Positions 35,650 to 46,706 of a stretch of DNA of 64,000 nucleotides are shown here, in pieces. A model generated the notes under the pieces. That model worked only from the letters and a program-made list of their open reading frames with translations, had not been told where the DNA came from and did not search any database. The stretch is taken from positions 8,866,001 through 8,930,000 of the forward strand of contig OX637287.1 of the NCBI GenBank assembly GCA_951799445.1, read 5' to 3'. Source of the stretch: Pseudisothecium myosuroides (lineage: Eukaryota; Streptophyta; Bryopsida; Hypnales; Lembophyllaceae). Each line of letters starts with the position of its first letter. Position 1 is the stretch's first letter. The translations under genes were made by a program, and so were the position numbers.

Positions 35650-35886
35650 TTGAATGAACAATTTGCCTTTCATCAATATCTATATAAATTTCAAACCAGT
35701 AATGAAGCAAATTTGTTTGTAAAAAGTGAAAAATATGTCTATAGAACCCTACATTTTGATACAAGAGATAATTCAATAGAAAACTATACATTGGGACTTG
35801 CTCTTACAAATAAAAAGTGGTTGAAAACTAGAGTGGAACATCAATTGACAGCTCAAATAGATAGACCCACTAGGAATTCCATTTAA
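35650..35886 (+). CDS. Unrecognised 78-codon reading frame
   Basis: An ATG at 35650 opens a frame with mixed, protein-like composition (for example YVYRTLHFDTRDNSIENYTL). A second frame of 75 codons lies just before it at 35415-35642 in another phase. Neither matches a family I know. They may be remains of one mobile-element gene. Expression and a real product are unsupported. Confidence 0.15.
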   Translation: MNEQFAFHQYLYKFQTSNEANLFVKSEKYVYRTLHFDTRDNSIENYTLGLALTNKKWLKTRVEHQLTAQIDRPTRNSI

Positions 35887-36479
35887 GAAATATTAGTATA
35901 TTATAGATTCAAAAAATAGTCATAGACAATAGACTTTTTAATTTTTTTTGTAGTGAATTGTATAGGAATTTAATAAAAACGACAATATGCCTTAAGCCAA
36001 CAATTGTGTAATTCATATATTTATATAAATATATACATATTCTTATACTACATTGCATAGTTCAAAATGTCATTTCTCATTGTAACTCTATACTTCTATA
36101 TTACTACTATTCCCTCCATTTTGAAACAAGTCTATTCATTTTGACATATTCACTTTTTATGCTTCTTACTCTAAGTTCTAGATTCAAACTCAAAGCCCTA
36201 TTCAATTTATCTCTTCATCCAACACACACTATTATAAAAGGAAGTCACCAAAAAATGATGAAACAAATAAAATAGATGTTATATTAAAAAATAAAACAAT
36301 TACAAGAAGATGAAGCAAAAAGTAAAAAATACTCAATAGACTTTGTATATTCACGGTGTGGAGTTTAAATTAATATTACAAAATCCTCAATCCTCAATTT
36401 AATAAAAAGAAACTAAAAAAACAAAACACAAAACCTTAATTAATTGGACTCAATGTACACTTTATGCAACCTTCTATAA
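35887..36479. other. AT-rich DNA without recognised gene
   Basis: No protein-like frame was recognised. 'ctattccctccattttgaaac' near 36106 resembles the end of a Stowaway-type MITE, but no clear partner end was found. Confidence 0.35.
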
Positions 36480-36489
36480 ATGTTTAAAA

Positions 36490-37015
36490 CTATAATAGGC
36501 ATCCACTTGAATGGAAAATTTGTGAAAGCGTTGGATAATATTTAGATTTTTCATAATTTTTTTATTGTTTTACTTTCATATTCAAAAGTTGATAGGAATT
36601 GGCATTCACTTGTACAATTTTATATGCTAGGATGCTTCTCTAGGGCTTTTACAACTATCGGAAAGTTCTTGGACCATTTCAAAATAGAAAAGGAAAGTAG
36701 TTTGAAAAATTGGCTGCACTGTGGCTAATGTGACGAATGCCCCCAAGAAGCATTAGTCACATTAGTCACAGTGTGGTGAATTGGCTACAACTTTTGCGTG
36801 GTTGGATAAAAAAATTTAAAATTTTTTATATTTGTTTTTTACTGTATTAGGCACCTACTTGACGATTTGTGGGAGCATTGGACATTTTTTGAATATTTCA
36901 CAAATTTTTTATTGTTTTACTTCCATATTCAAAAGTAAATAGGAATTGGCATACACTTGTGCAATTTTATATGCTAGGATGCTTCTCTGGAGTTTTTTGC
37001 AACTATTAGGATGTT
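36490..37015 (+). repeat. Direct repeat of about 175 bp (two copies, 350-bp spacing) around a hairpin
   Basis: The first copy is about 36490-36665 and the second about 36840-37015. They share 'tttttattgttttact', 'aggaattggcat.cacttgt' and 'tatatgctaggatgcttctc'. Between them, at 36718-36772, is an inverted repeat with 24-base arms: 'cactgtggctaatgtgac' pairs with 'gtcacattagtcacagtg', with a short loop. Confidence 0.75.
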
Positions 37016-37515
37016 GTGTCTAAAGTTTTATGCTCAACTTCATGATCGTCCTACTATTATGTGGACAACTTTTACAATTGTATCTGGATTTTTTTGCTTA
37101 CCTTCATGAACCTCTTATCATTACGTGGATGAGCTTACCTAATTGTGTCAAATTTTTTTGCTTAGCTTCTTAAATGTCCTATATTTATGTAGGGTACCTT
37201 TATAATTGGGTCTAAATTTTTTGCATAGATTCATGAACCTCATATCATTATTTGGACTTCCTTTATAACTGTGTCTAAATTTTTTTGCTTAGCTTCATGG
37301 CCCTGCTATAATTATTTTAATTACCAATATAGTTGAGGTTAAATTATGTCGCTTACCTCTCTAAACCTCTTGTAACTTTTTTTGACCTCTATAATTGTGT
37401 TTGTATTGTTTTGGTAAACTTTAGGAACCTTTTATAATTATTTGGAGGACCTTTAGAAATGTGCCTAAATTTTTTTGCTTACCTTTATGAACTTACTATA
37501 ATTATTTGAAGTACT
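37015..37515 (+). repeat. Minisatellite of about 62-bp units, roughly 8 copies
   Basis: Each diverged unit contains 'aatttttttgcttaccttca', then 'aacctcttat.attat.tgg' and a 'acctttataattgtg' block. There is no reading frame through it. Unit length varies by a few bases. Confidence 0.75.
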
Positions 37516-37539
37516 TTTTTACCATGAAGTCAAAAGTTA

Positions 37540-37682
37540 TGAAAATTGTTGGGCCTTAAAGCTACTCCTTGGGCACATATTGTGTGAAATTTTCAAAGAA
37601 AAAAAATAAAAACTTCATTCATAGTGAGCTGCCCAAAATTACTATGTTGCCAAAAAACGCACCTTGGTCCTTTAGGGATTAA
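37540..37682 (+). repeat. Right-end remnant of a family T1 TTAA element
   Basis: It ends 'ttggtcctttagggattaa', like the right ends of the T1 copies. The preceding block with 'tgggcacatattgtgtgaaa' resembles their subterminal region. The left end is missing. Confidence 0.5.
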
Positions 37683-37982
37683 CCAAGAAAGAACCCAAAT
37701 TTCTTAGGAAACAATTGAAATTTTAGGTGCGCACTTATAATCTCAAATTTTGGCAAGATTTTCCTAAACTATTTTTCAGGATTAGAAAACAATTTTTCTT
37801 CATAAGAATATAATTGGTAGTTTAGGATTTAGGATTTATTTGTTTTGCTAGATTTTTTTGTGTTTTATTTCCATCTTAAAATTATTTTTAACCCCTAAAG
37901 GCCCAAGGCAATTTTTTTGTGAATAATACTCAAAATTTTTCCTACTTTTGCATTCATCAAAATTTTCAACAAAATAATTTTT

Positions 37983-38880
37983 TTAACCCCTAAAGGACTG
38001 AGACCCTTTTTCTGCCAAAAAACATTGAAAACTGCCATTTCTATAGCAAACATTTTCACATCTAACCATAAGATCTTACACCTAACTAGTATAAAAAAGT
38101 GTGGAAAAAATTTCAAAATTTTCGACCGCACAGATTGTAAGATATTTGCGTTTAAAGTGGAAAAAATGAGTTTCTCAGTACATTTTGGGAGTAGATTTTT
38201 TGACTTTGAACATTTTTAACTTAAAATTTTTGCACTACAAAATTTTGAGACTTAAATCTTTATAGTGGAGAATTCCATTGAAAGTCTAGGAAAAAAAATC
38301 CAAACAAACTTAATTTTCATTCTTCAAAAATTGTTAAGTAGAAGTAGGTACGAGATAGAAGGAAAATCTAATATATTAATTTCTTTTAGATGGAATTAAA
38401 ATGCACTAATCCCAATGGTAATATTCTTCTAGTAAGTAAATTAAACCTTTCAAAAAAAAAAGTTGCAAAAATTGCAAAAATTGCATTCAGAATTGAATCC
38501 TACGAGTTATTTTTTTCAAGAAGACGGTGTAACTGCCCGGAAAACAAGAATGTCCATAACTTTCTCATAACAAATCTAAATGAAATGAATCAAAGCTTTC
38601 CAGATAGACAAAAATATAATCTATGAGAAAAAAAATTCAAAAGAAAATTCAAAATTTTGCAAATTTTTTTTTGCTGCCCCCCATCCTCTGTTTTGAGCTT
38701 ATTTGGTCATAATTCTTGTTCCCGGGCACCGATTGTGAAAAAAATTATATTCCCACGAAGCTTATGAGTTTTTCTATCTTCAAAAAAAAATTCAAAACAT
38801 CACGACAAAAATTTAGCCTGTAGGTACCTACACGAAATTCCATTTGTCCTGCAAAGGGACAATGGTCCTTTAGGGGTTGA
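37983..38880 (+). mobile_element. TTAA-flanked non-autonomous element, family T1
   Basis: An 898-bp copy. The left end is TTAACCCCTAAAGGACTG and the right end GGTCCTTTAGGGGTTGA, where the last target site has mutated from TTAA to TTGA. The body closely follows the copy at 42606-43540: 'ctgccatttctatagcaaac', 'cacctaactagtat', 'ggtacctac' and others. It encodes no transposase. Confidence 0.78.
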
Positions 38881-39610
38881 GATCTAGCCATAAGATCTTG
38901 TATTAGACTTGTAGAAGTAATAAAAAATTTGTGACATTTGACTATACAGATTGAAAGATTTTGGCACTTGAAGGGAAAGTGTTTTTTTTCAATTGTGCCC
39001 AACAATTTCAGATGCCTTTGACCATTAATTGTGGCAAATTTTTGTACTACAAATTTTGAATTTAACAATCTATCATACTCAAAATGATGTTAGTCATGTC
39101 TCCAAAAAAATTTAAGTCAAAAATACGTAGAGCACATCCAAAAAAATCTTATAATGCAACAATTTCTAAAAGTTTATAATGCACAACATAATTTTGAAAC
39201 TTGAAAATCCAAATGGTGGATTGAAAGATACATTAACATTTACAAATTCAAAAAAAATTCAAAAAAAAAATTATTCTACTTCCTATAGAATTTAGAAGGA
39301 CTATGTGAATAATATATAGGTAAAGGCTTTAGGCAACCTTTGAAAAATGGATTCCCTTGCGTTCCCGATCTCTTTTTGGTCTGTTCCCATCTATTGAGAA
39401 CTTTGAGATTGGCTTCCTTCATCCACCCGGTCTTGTAATTGAGTTTGTTTTTATCCTAGTTTTTTTCCAAAGCTTTAAAGCAGGGTCAATTTGTTGATGC
39501 CAAATAACTATTTAAAATTTCCAAAGTAGATTCGACACTTTCAAATTTAATTATTAAAATTTTGACATTATATTCATGTAAATTTTTTAGTATTTGGCAA
39601 TTTACTTTAA

Positions 39611-40440
39611 GTTCAAAGATGGAAAGAGTAGCTCTTTATACAAGTGGAGTGGTAGGAAGTAAAACAACTCATGTGGGATATATAAATTAGGATTTATAGG
39701 AGCTCAACCACTCAAAGTTAAATCAAAAGCACAAATTATGTTCAAAGTAGAATTTTAGACCTCATTTAGGTATAGTAGAATAACTTTTTTCAAAATATTT
39801 TAAACTAATTTAATGAAAAAAATTTAGCTAACTTTCATTTCCAAAAATCCATTTGAGATTTCAAGACTCCAATTAAAAGTTATGGACAAATTTCAGAAAG
39901 GGATTGGAAGAGACATTTTCTTTGACATTTTCAAACACCCTCTTTGAATTTTGAGGGTTGCTATTATGTGAGCATAGGAGTGTGAGCCCATGAGCCTAGA
40001 ATACTGTACACCTATGTTATAGGTGTATATACTATAGAAACCGTCTAGGATTATAGGGTATATATGTTACAAATATCCATATTATAGGTGTTTATAATAC
40101 ATACACCTTCTATAGCTCAATGCTCACAAGCTCGCATTCTTGGGCTCACATACTAGCACCGTTGTCAGAATTTTATCCGTATAATTTTTTTTGGAGGATC
40201 AAAATCACAAATGAATATTTGGAGCTAGAAAATTAGCATACTTCTCCAACTTTTTTCAGTAAAAGGTTTTTGAAAAAAGTTATTCTATTATGCTAAAAAT
40301 CTAAAATGACGTTTGAAATTCTACTTTCAGCACAATTCTTATGTTTTGACAGTGAGCAGTCAAGCTCTCATCTTCAAATTATCTCATATCTTTTTCAAGA
40401 TTCATGATAGACAATAGATTTCATTATAAGAACAACCTCT
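39611..40440. repeat. Foldback element, related to 52215-52824, with a smaller foldback inside
   Basis: The left arm (39611-39900) shares 'ctctttatacaag', 'catgtgggatat' and 'taggagctcaaccact' with the left arm of the element at 52215. The right arm (about 40270-40440) is its imperfect reverse complement ('gaaattctactttcagcaca', 'cagtcaagctc'). The interior contains the separate foldback at 39966-40151. Confidence 0.6.
39966..40151. repeat. Nested 186-bp foldback element
   Basis: Ends 'tatgtgagc' and 'gctcacata' are reverse complements. The arms continue imperfectly for about 35 bases ('gtgtgagcccatgagc' against 'gctcacaagctcgcat'). The interior repeats 'ttataggtgt' twice. Confidence 0.6.
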
Positions 40441-41109
40441 TCACTCTCCCCTCGCACTCAATGTCAATGAAATAAGTCTTTCACATTGCCATAAAAAAAA
40501 TTGATGGTAGATGGTAATTCCACTTTATTTTAGACATTCAGTTTTTGCAAAATTTGACCAAATTCTTTTTATTTCTTTGAAATAATTATTTTTCGACCAC
40601 CTTGCCCTACAGCTATAGTACTTGAGTTTATTCTCACCTAGTCTTGTAATTGAATTTCAATTTCCAGCCCTTCACCCGCTGCCCACCCCAACCTTTGTCC
40701 TTCTAACCAACGCAACTTGTGCTCCTGCCCTTGATCTCAGTCACCGAAAAAATTGGCAACCTAACCTGCTCCTCGAATTGAAATTTGCCTAAAATAGCCT
40801 ATAACTTCTTCACCTAGCAGTGGAATAAAATAAAAAAATTATATATTCACAAAGCTCTCACAAAATTACATGTCCTCAAAAAGTTTCAAACAGTTTTAGC
40901 AAAAATTGAGATCATAGAAACCTACCCAAACTCCAAATTATCCCCCGAGGGAACAATGGGCCTTTAGAGGTTAAATTTGAAGTTGTTCTAGCAAGCAATT
41001 TGACTACCTTATGGTATTAAATTAATTGTTTTTATTTTATGGCAAATTTGGAAAGTCAAACTAGCTAAGAAAATTTCTTTTAAAAAATGAATTCGATTTG
41101 ATTGATGTA

Positions 41110-41990
41110 CAATTGGATACAATAATCTTACAAATTACCTATTTGAGCCATTCAAAGAATTTTGTACAATGTGGATTGTAATTGGTATATTTTGATGAGC
41201 ATAATTATAATTGCATCCTTATGCAATCCCAATCAATCATACCAAATTTAAGTTTCAAAAAACAAAAACTCCATTTTTGTTGATTTTTTAATTTAATTTT
41301 TATGATTTTACATGATAATTTACTGAAAAACATTGGTTATGAATTTTTAAAATTCAATTGTGGAGGTGTATTAGAAACTTCCATATATACATCTTCCCTT
41401 CAATAATCATTTCCAAAAAAGTTTCACAAGTCCTTCTAAAGAGATTTCAATGTTGGGGTAACAATGCCCAAATTTTGTAAAATAGATATCTTTTTATTAT
41501 AGTTAGATTTTTCTATTTGCCCCTCACAAAATAATCAATTTTGTACATTTGAGCATATGGTACAATTATTTTGCCAAAGTCTAGTTTTGGGTATAGAAAT
41601 ATCTATTTTTCAAATTTTGGTTATACAACACCTCACATTGAACTCTTCATAGATTATATTTTGTTACTTAAGGGGGGGGGTAGAATATGAATGTTGTGTA
41701 TATGGATGTTCCCTACAAATCTATGCAATCAAATTTAAAAAATTGATCATCAATTGTTTTAATAAAATATTATGTTAAAATAAGAAATTAACTTTGAAAT
41801 TTGCTAAAACAAAATTTTGCTTTTTTGAATTGAGTTGGAATTTGATATGCTTGATTGGGATTGCATGAAAATTAAATGTTAATTATCCAAGATGAAAAAT
41901 TCCAATTCTTTTATATACTTTACAAAAATCTTTGAATAGCAGACATAGGTAGTTTGTAAGATTATTGTAGCCGACTGTATATGTATGTAG
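41110..41990. repeat. Large foldback element with arms of 350 bp or more
   Basis: The left arm begins 'ggatacaataatcttacaaa' (about 41115) and the right arm ends with its reverse complement around 41955-41975. Further paired blocks are 'tgcaatcccaatcaatcat' near 41223 with 'gcttgattgggattgca' near 41850, and 'cttccatatatacatc' near 41380 with 'gtatatggatgttcc' near 41700. A run of nine G lies at about 41672. There is no coding frame. Confidence 0.7.
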
Positions 41991-42605
41991 AAAGATGTGA
42001 GAATTCATGTTTTGATTGACAAAATGAAGTTTTATTAAGTTTCATTTTGCAACAAATCATAACAACTTCTTAATAAAAAAATTAATTAGAAGTTCACTTT
42101 TAACTCATTTCTTAATAGCTTCAAGTAAAAACAAAATCACTGTGTACTAATAGATTGTCTACTACGTAGTAATAGATTGCCCACTGCAATCTATTAGTAG
42201 ACAATGGAATTGAGGATTTTTTTTTGAATTATTACCTATTTAATATTTCATGAATGAATGAAAACAAAGTATTTATTGTTATTTTTTTCATGTAGTCTCA
42301 ATTCAACTCTTCATGAGGAGATTTTTTCCTTAGGTTTTAGGATACCTAATTTCTCTAATAAAGAATTTGAAAGATGAAAAATACCCCTTGGGATGGATTA
42401 AAAAAAAATTGTTTTTGGAATTCAAGCACCACAGTTATGTAATTGGTGAGTTTTGTCATTGTTAGAGTAGAAGATATACTTTGACATGTTGATCAAAGAA
42501 GTCCTACAATTGGATGTACCACAAAAGTAATAAATATGAAGAATATTGTTTTGGAAGAATGGTTGGGATAGATAATGGTTTGAAACAAACATAGAATTCT
42601 AGTAA

Positions 42606-43540
42606 TTAACCCCTAAAGGACCGAGGCCTTTTTTCTGCCAAAAAACAGTGAAAACTGCCATTTCTATAGCAAACAGTAAAAAAAATTGAAAAATGTTTTT
42701 TTTTGCACATCTAACTTACACCTAACTAGTATGAGAATGTGTGGAAAAAATTTCAGAATTTTTGACCGCACAGATTGCAAGATATCTGCGTTTAAAGTGA
42801 AAAAAACAAGTTTTTCAGCACATTGCGGGACTAGATTTTTTGACTTTAAACATTTTTAATTAAATTTTTTTGCACTACAGAGTTTTGAGCTTTAAATCTT
42901 TATAGAGGAGAATTGAGTTGAGAGTCTAGGAAAAAAAAAGAAATTCAAAAAAACTTAATTATCATTCTTAAAAAAATTGTTAAGTAGAAGTAAGTACGAG
43001 ATAGAAGGAAAATCTAAAATATTAATATCTCTTAGATGGAATTAAAATTCACTAATCCCAATGGTGAGATTGTTCTAGCAACTAAACTAAACCATGAAAA
43101 AAAAAAAAAATTGAAAAATTTGAAAGATTGCATTCAGATATGAATCCTACAAGTTATTTTTTTCAGGAAGATGCTCTAACTGCCCGAAAAACAAGAATGT
43201 CCATAACTTTCTCATAACATATCCAAATGAAATGAATCAAAGCTTTCCAAATAGACAAAAATATAATCTATGAGAAAAAAAATATTAAAAAAAAAAAATT
43301 CAAATTTTTGTCCATTTATTTTTGCTGCCCGGGCTGCCCGCCGTCCATTGTTTTGAGCTTATTTGGTCATAACTTTTTTTCCCGGGCACCAATTGTGAAA
43401 AAATTTATATTCCCACAAAGCTTATTAGTTTTTCTATCTCCAAAAAAAGTTTCAAAAAATCACAAGAAAATTTCAGCCCGTAGGTACCTGCCCGAAAACG
43501 CATTTGTCCCCCAAAGGGTCAACGGTCCTTTAGGGGTTAA
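42606..43540 (+). mobile_element. TTAA-flanked non-autonomous element, family T1, intact ends
   Basis: A 935-bp copy with perfect TTAA on both sides: TTAACCCCTAAAGGACCGAG at the left and CGGTCCTTTAGGGGTTAA at the right. It is the best-preserved copy of the family in the window and nearly the same length as the copy at 11208-12145. It is non-coding, and its subterminal AT-rich repeats are shared by all copies. Confidence 0.85.
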
Positions 43541-43649
43541 ATCATATAAATGACAATTAAATATTTTAGTATGGATTGAATGATGAAAGAAAGTGAGGTT
43601 GGAAGAAGTGTGAATTGCATTGGGGGACAAAATTTGGTTTTCTAAAAAG

Positions 43650-43863
43650 ACGTGCACACACTAAGCGTCCAATAGATGACAAAAAATCATTCTATGGAGG
43701 ACAAAAATGTATATATTCATCCTTAGAATTTTGTGTGAAAAAGGGGACATCTTGGACAATAGCTTGACCTCTAATGAATGTTTTTTAAAATTTTAAGCAA
43801 ATGATTTATAGAGCACCCAAAGGATGATTTCCATGGTGACCAAACCGTCCTTATCTAGGTTAA
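43650..43863 (+). repeat. Family T2 TTAA-type short element, diverged
   Basis: Internal blocks 'gcgtccaatagatgac', 'attcatcctta', 'atgatttccatggtgacc' and the end 'cgtccttatctaggttaa' follow the order of the intact copy at 45859-46088. The left end has decayed. Confidence 0.6.
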
Positions 43864-44049
43864 GCTATCCCATTTGTGCTACAATTTTGTTTGAAAGTTT
43901 ATACACTAGAAAGAAACCTTGTTGCTCTCAACACAATCCAGATGATGTGTTATGTTTTTGTAACATAAAAACGTAACATGTCATGTAGTAAAATTGTGTT
44001 GAGAGCGACAAGGTTTTCTTCTAGTGATATGAACTACTATTAAGAACGC

Positions 44050-44773
44050 GTTTGTATTAAACGAATTTGACTCAAAACGGCCATTTCACTCCTGTTTGTG
44101 GCTTTTAGAATTATTATTTTTTAAATAAAATAAAACATGGATAATTTGTAAAGCATTAAAAAAATGATATGTGCAAAAATTCAGGCCTAAATTTTTTTAT
44201 CTCTAAGAGTTATGCACGGTCAAAGAGGGTTGAAAAATGCAAGAAAATAGACAGTTTGGAATTTAATTCTTAAAAAATAGTAAAAAAATTCAAAAAATTC
44301 TCAAAAAAAAAAGCATTTTTTCTAACTTATAGATGTTCCTTTTCACCAATTTTCACTATTGGAAAAATAAAATTGTGTTCTCTACACTTGCGCAAAGGTA
44401 GTGCACTTTGAGGCTTTGAGCACATGTGGAAGATGGAAAATTAACTATTTTTAGAAAATCTTGTGTAATCTTGTGTAACTTTAGTAGAAGTCCTAGTATA
44501 CCAATTTTGAGCTTCAAATTCGGATTTTTGGGTCAAAAATAGTACTAAAAAACTTCAAAATGGTCAAGGTAGACATCCAATTGGGGGCAATTTAAAAATA
44601 GTAAAATAATTTTTTTTAAATCCAAAAAATTACTCAACATCTGCAACTACCACATGTACCTTCATTTTAAGTTTCATAGAAGATGGACAAACGATACAAA
44701 AGTTATGAGCAAAAAACCACCTGTCCAAGGTCAAGGGGACAAAAAAAAGGTTAAGTGTTTCTTGCAATCACCC
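44050..44773 (+). mobile_element. Family T3 inverted-repeat element, left end unclear
   Basis: The right end 'aagtgtttcttgcaatcaccc' finishes at 44773. Internal blocks match the copy at 17141-17899: 'acttgcgcaaaggtagtgca', 'atggtcaaggtagacatcc' and 'aaaagttatgagcaaaaa'. The left terminal repeat was not found, so the start is approximate. Confidence 0.5.
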
Positions 44774-45173
44774 AAGTACCTAAATGTGGCACTTATTATG
44801 GATATGTTGATATGAAGGGTGCATACAAAGATAAATGATGTGCACTTGATATAAACTAGATTAGAAAATCGACAAAGTTGATTTCGTGTTTTTTTGACTT
44901 TGCATGAATATAATATGGGTTTCTCGAAAAATCCGCATAGATGCACCTATTGTGGACTATAGATTGATGCAAAAGTGGTCAGAGAAACATCCAAAAGCAA
45001 TAAACTGTAAACTTGTATTATACACATGAGATTGGCCAATGCAAAACCCACCGCCATGACCGTGACACATTCATACAAACCCACATGTCTACTTTACGTC
45101 CCCTTACGCCTCACTTTAGAGCTTTTTCTAGGGGTCATTAAAGGAATCTTGTTACATTTTGGTATTCCTTAAA

Positions 45174-45310
45174 GTAGGCGCACCCATTCTTGTCCGTATA
45201 CCCTATTCCGTCATCATGTCCAAATGCAATACATACTAGTGAAAGAAAATGTGAGCCTTTGCTACATACTGACGGAATGCGATAAACGGATAGGAGTGGG
45301 TGTGCCTACC
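45174..45310. repeat. Short foldback element, about 38-bp arms
   Basis: The left arm starts 'gtaggcgcacccattcttg' and the right arm ends 'ggagtgggtgtgcctac', its imperfect reverse complement. The inner arm pairs 'attccgtc' with 'gacggaat'. Confidence 0.7.
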
Positions 45311-45333
45311 TTATCACTACTTCACTACCGTAG

Positions 45334-45551
45334 TGCACATAACATTCAGTAGCAAGCATTGGGGCTCCCTTGGCTTAGAGTAGATGGTGTGGGATATTCC
45401 ACACTCCGTAGTACTCCATCAATAGCTAAGTGGACAGGAGGATGTAGAGGAAATGCAGTGAGCATGAAGACTGTTGGGTGGGGAATATCCCACACCATCT
45501 CCTTTAGAGCAAAAGGCAATGCCCATGTCTGCTACTGAATGTTATGCACAT
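45334..45551. repeat. Foldback element with about 68-bp arms
   Basis: Left arm 45334-45401 ('gtgcacataacattcagtag' to 'tggtgtgggatattcc') pairs with right arm 45482-45551 ('ggaatatcccacacca' to 'ctactgaatgttatgcac'). It lies 24 bases after the previous foldback. Confidence 0.75.
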
Positions 45552-45858
45552 TTCAAATTTCCAAATTTCCAATCTCGATTTTGAAATGTGCACTGCTAAT
45601 CCAAAGTAGTGGCCACACAAGTAGGATGCCTTTCCCGGCTTCCAGTAAATTCAACCACACACAAGACACAACAAAGAATCAAGTACGAACTTGAATGAGG
45701 AAGCTACACTGAATAGGGGTATTAAGGGGACCAAAAAATTAAAGGGACTTATGTTGGAAAACTGTAGATGTTTGAAAGGCATGACGTACAACCGCCGAAC
45801 ACTTCAATAACTATTGATGTACAGAAAAGGTAGATATTTATATAGTGTGAAATGTTGA

Positions 45859-46088
45859 TTAACCCAGTAAGGACGCCGCGGATTATAAGTGTCCAATGAA
45901 TGACAAGGGATTCTCCAATGTAGGACAGAACTACAACTATTCATCCTTGGAGTTTTTTGTGGAAAGTGGAGAACATCTACAGTAGCTTGACTTCCAATGA
46001 GTACTTTTGGATTTTTTTATTCCAATGACTCTCACGGTTATACAATGCATGATTTCCAGGGTCACCCCCCGCGTCCTTACAGGGTTAA
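45859..46088 (+). mobile_element. Intact 230-bp TTAA-flanked MITE (family T2 reference copy)
   Basis: Both ends carry TTAA followed by near-identical inverted repeats: TTAACCCAGTAAGGACGC at the left, mirrored at the right as GCGTCCTTACAGGGTTAA. The interior is non-coding. Like T1, the TTAA target and CCC start fit piggyBac-type mobilisation, but the sequence is otherwise unrelated to T1. Other copies are at 193-426, 839-1055, 43650-43863 and 63914-64000. Confidence 0.85.
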
Positions 46089-46706
46089 TTAGTATGGGTC
46101 CCCTTAATACCCCTATTTAGTGTACTGTATGCAATGGAAGGAATCATTAGTAGTAATGGTGCTCGTGGATGGGAGTCGCGGCCGTGTCTGCATTCGGCAG
46201 CGTGAGAAAAGTGGCCGCAACTTCCTTGTACAGTAGTTCTAATATCAGCCGAATGGAGCAAATGTCAGATGACCCACTCCCTCCCTTCCTGGAATCCGGG
46301 CATAACTTAACCGTCTCCTCCTCAGTCCGAAACAACGTATTTTTTAATATTCACCTGTGGTCGTGCGACACGCATCCACAGGTTTCAGGGAGACGCCTTG
46401 GTGGCAACTCTTTTTTTTTTTTTGCTGTGTTAGTGGCTCCTTGTGATCACAAAGCAGTGTGGATTAGGCGACATCCCAAACCATTGTTTTTCACTGTGCT
46501 GGTGACTGATCGCTTTTTCACTGTTTCCGTTTTGGCAAACTTGCGGTTGCAAGTGTAAAAAAATTTCACTCAAGGGAGTCGAACCCCGGCCACAAAGGCC
46601 TTGCCCGGATGCAATGAGTGAACCCACCCACCCCCAACCCAGTTAGTGAACTGTTTTCAAAAAAACTTAGAATCCCAAACTTGCCGGATTAATGGAAACA
46701 GCCTGC
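46089..46706. other. 3' flank of the hAT relic; no gene recognised
   Basis: Less AT-rich than the surroundings. A 'gagtcgaaccccggcc' stretch near 46576 is the complement of a tRNA-type B-box ('gttcgactcc'), but no A-box or cloverleaf was found. hAT terminal repeats were not identified. Confidence 0.35.

Larger units (their letters stand above)
37888..40974 (+). mobile_element. Outer T1 element carrying two nested insertions
   Basis: The left end TTAACCCCTAAAGGCCC at 37888 and the right end GGGCCTTTAGAGGTTAA finishing at 40974 can be paired as one old T1 copy. It is disrupted by the T1 copy at 37983-38880 and by the foldback at 39611-40440. The pairing is inferred from end orientation and from T1-like subterminal sequence at 40830-40970. 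Confidence 0.45.

Noticed and set aside
37015..37515. CRISPR-like array of regular repeats
   Set aside because: Whole 62-bp units are repeated and diverged; there are no constant repeats with unique spacers, no cas genes, and the DNA is eukaryotic.
46169..46558. 129-codon plus-strand frame near the hAT relic
   Set aside because: No protein-like conservation recognised; it lies in flank sequence of the transposon.
46570..46600. tRNA or SINE promoter (B-box-like complement)
   Set aside because: Only a B-box-like word; no A-box at proper spacing and no cloverleaf.
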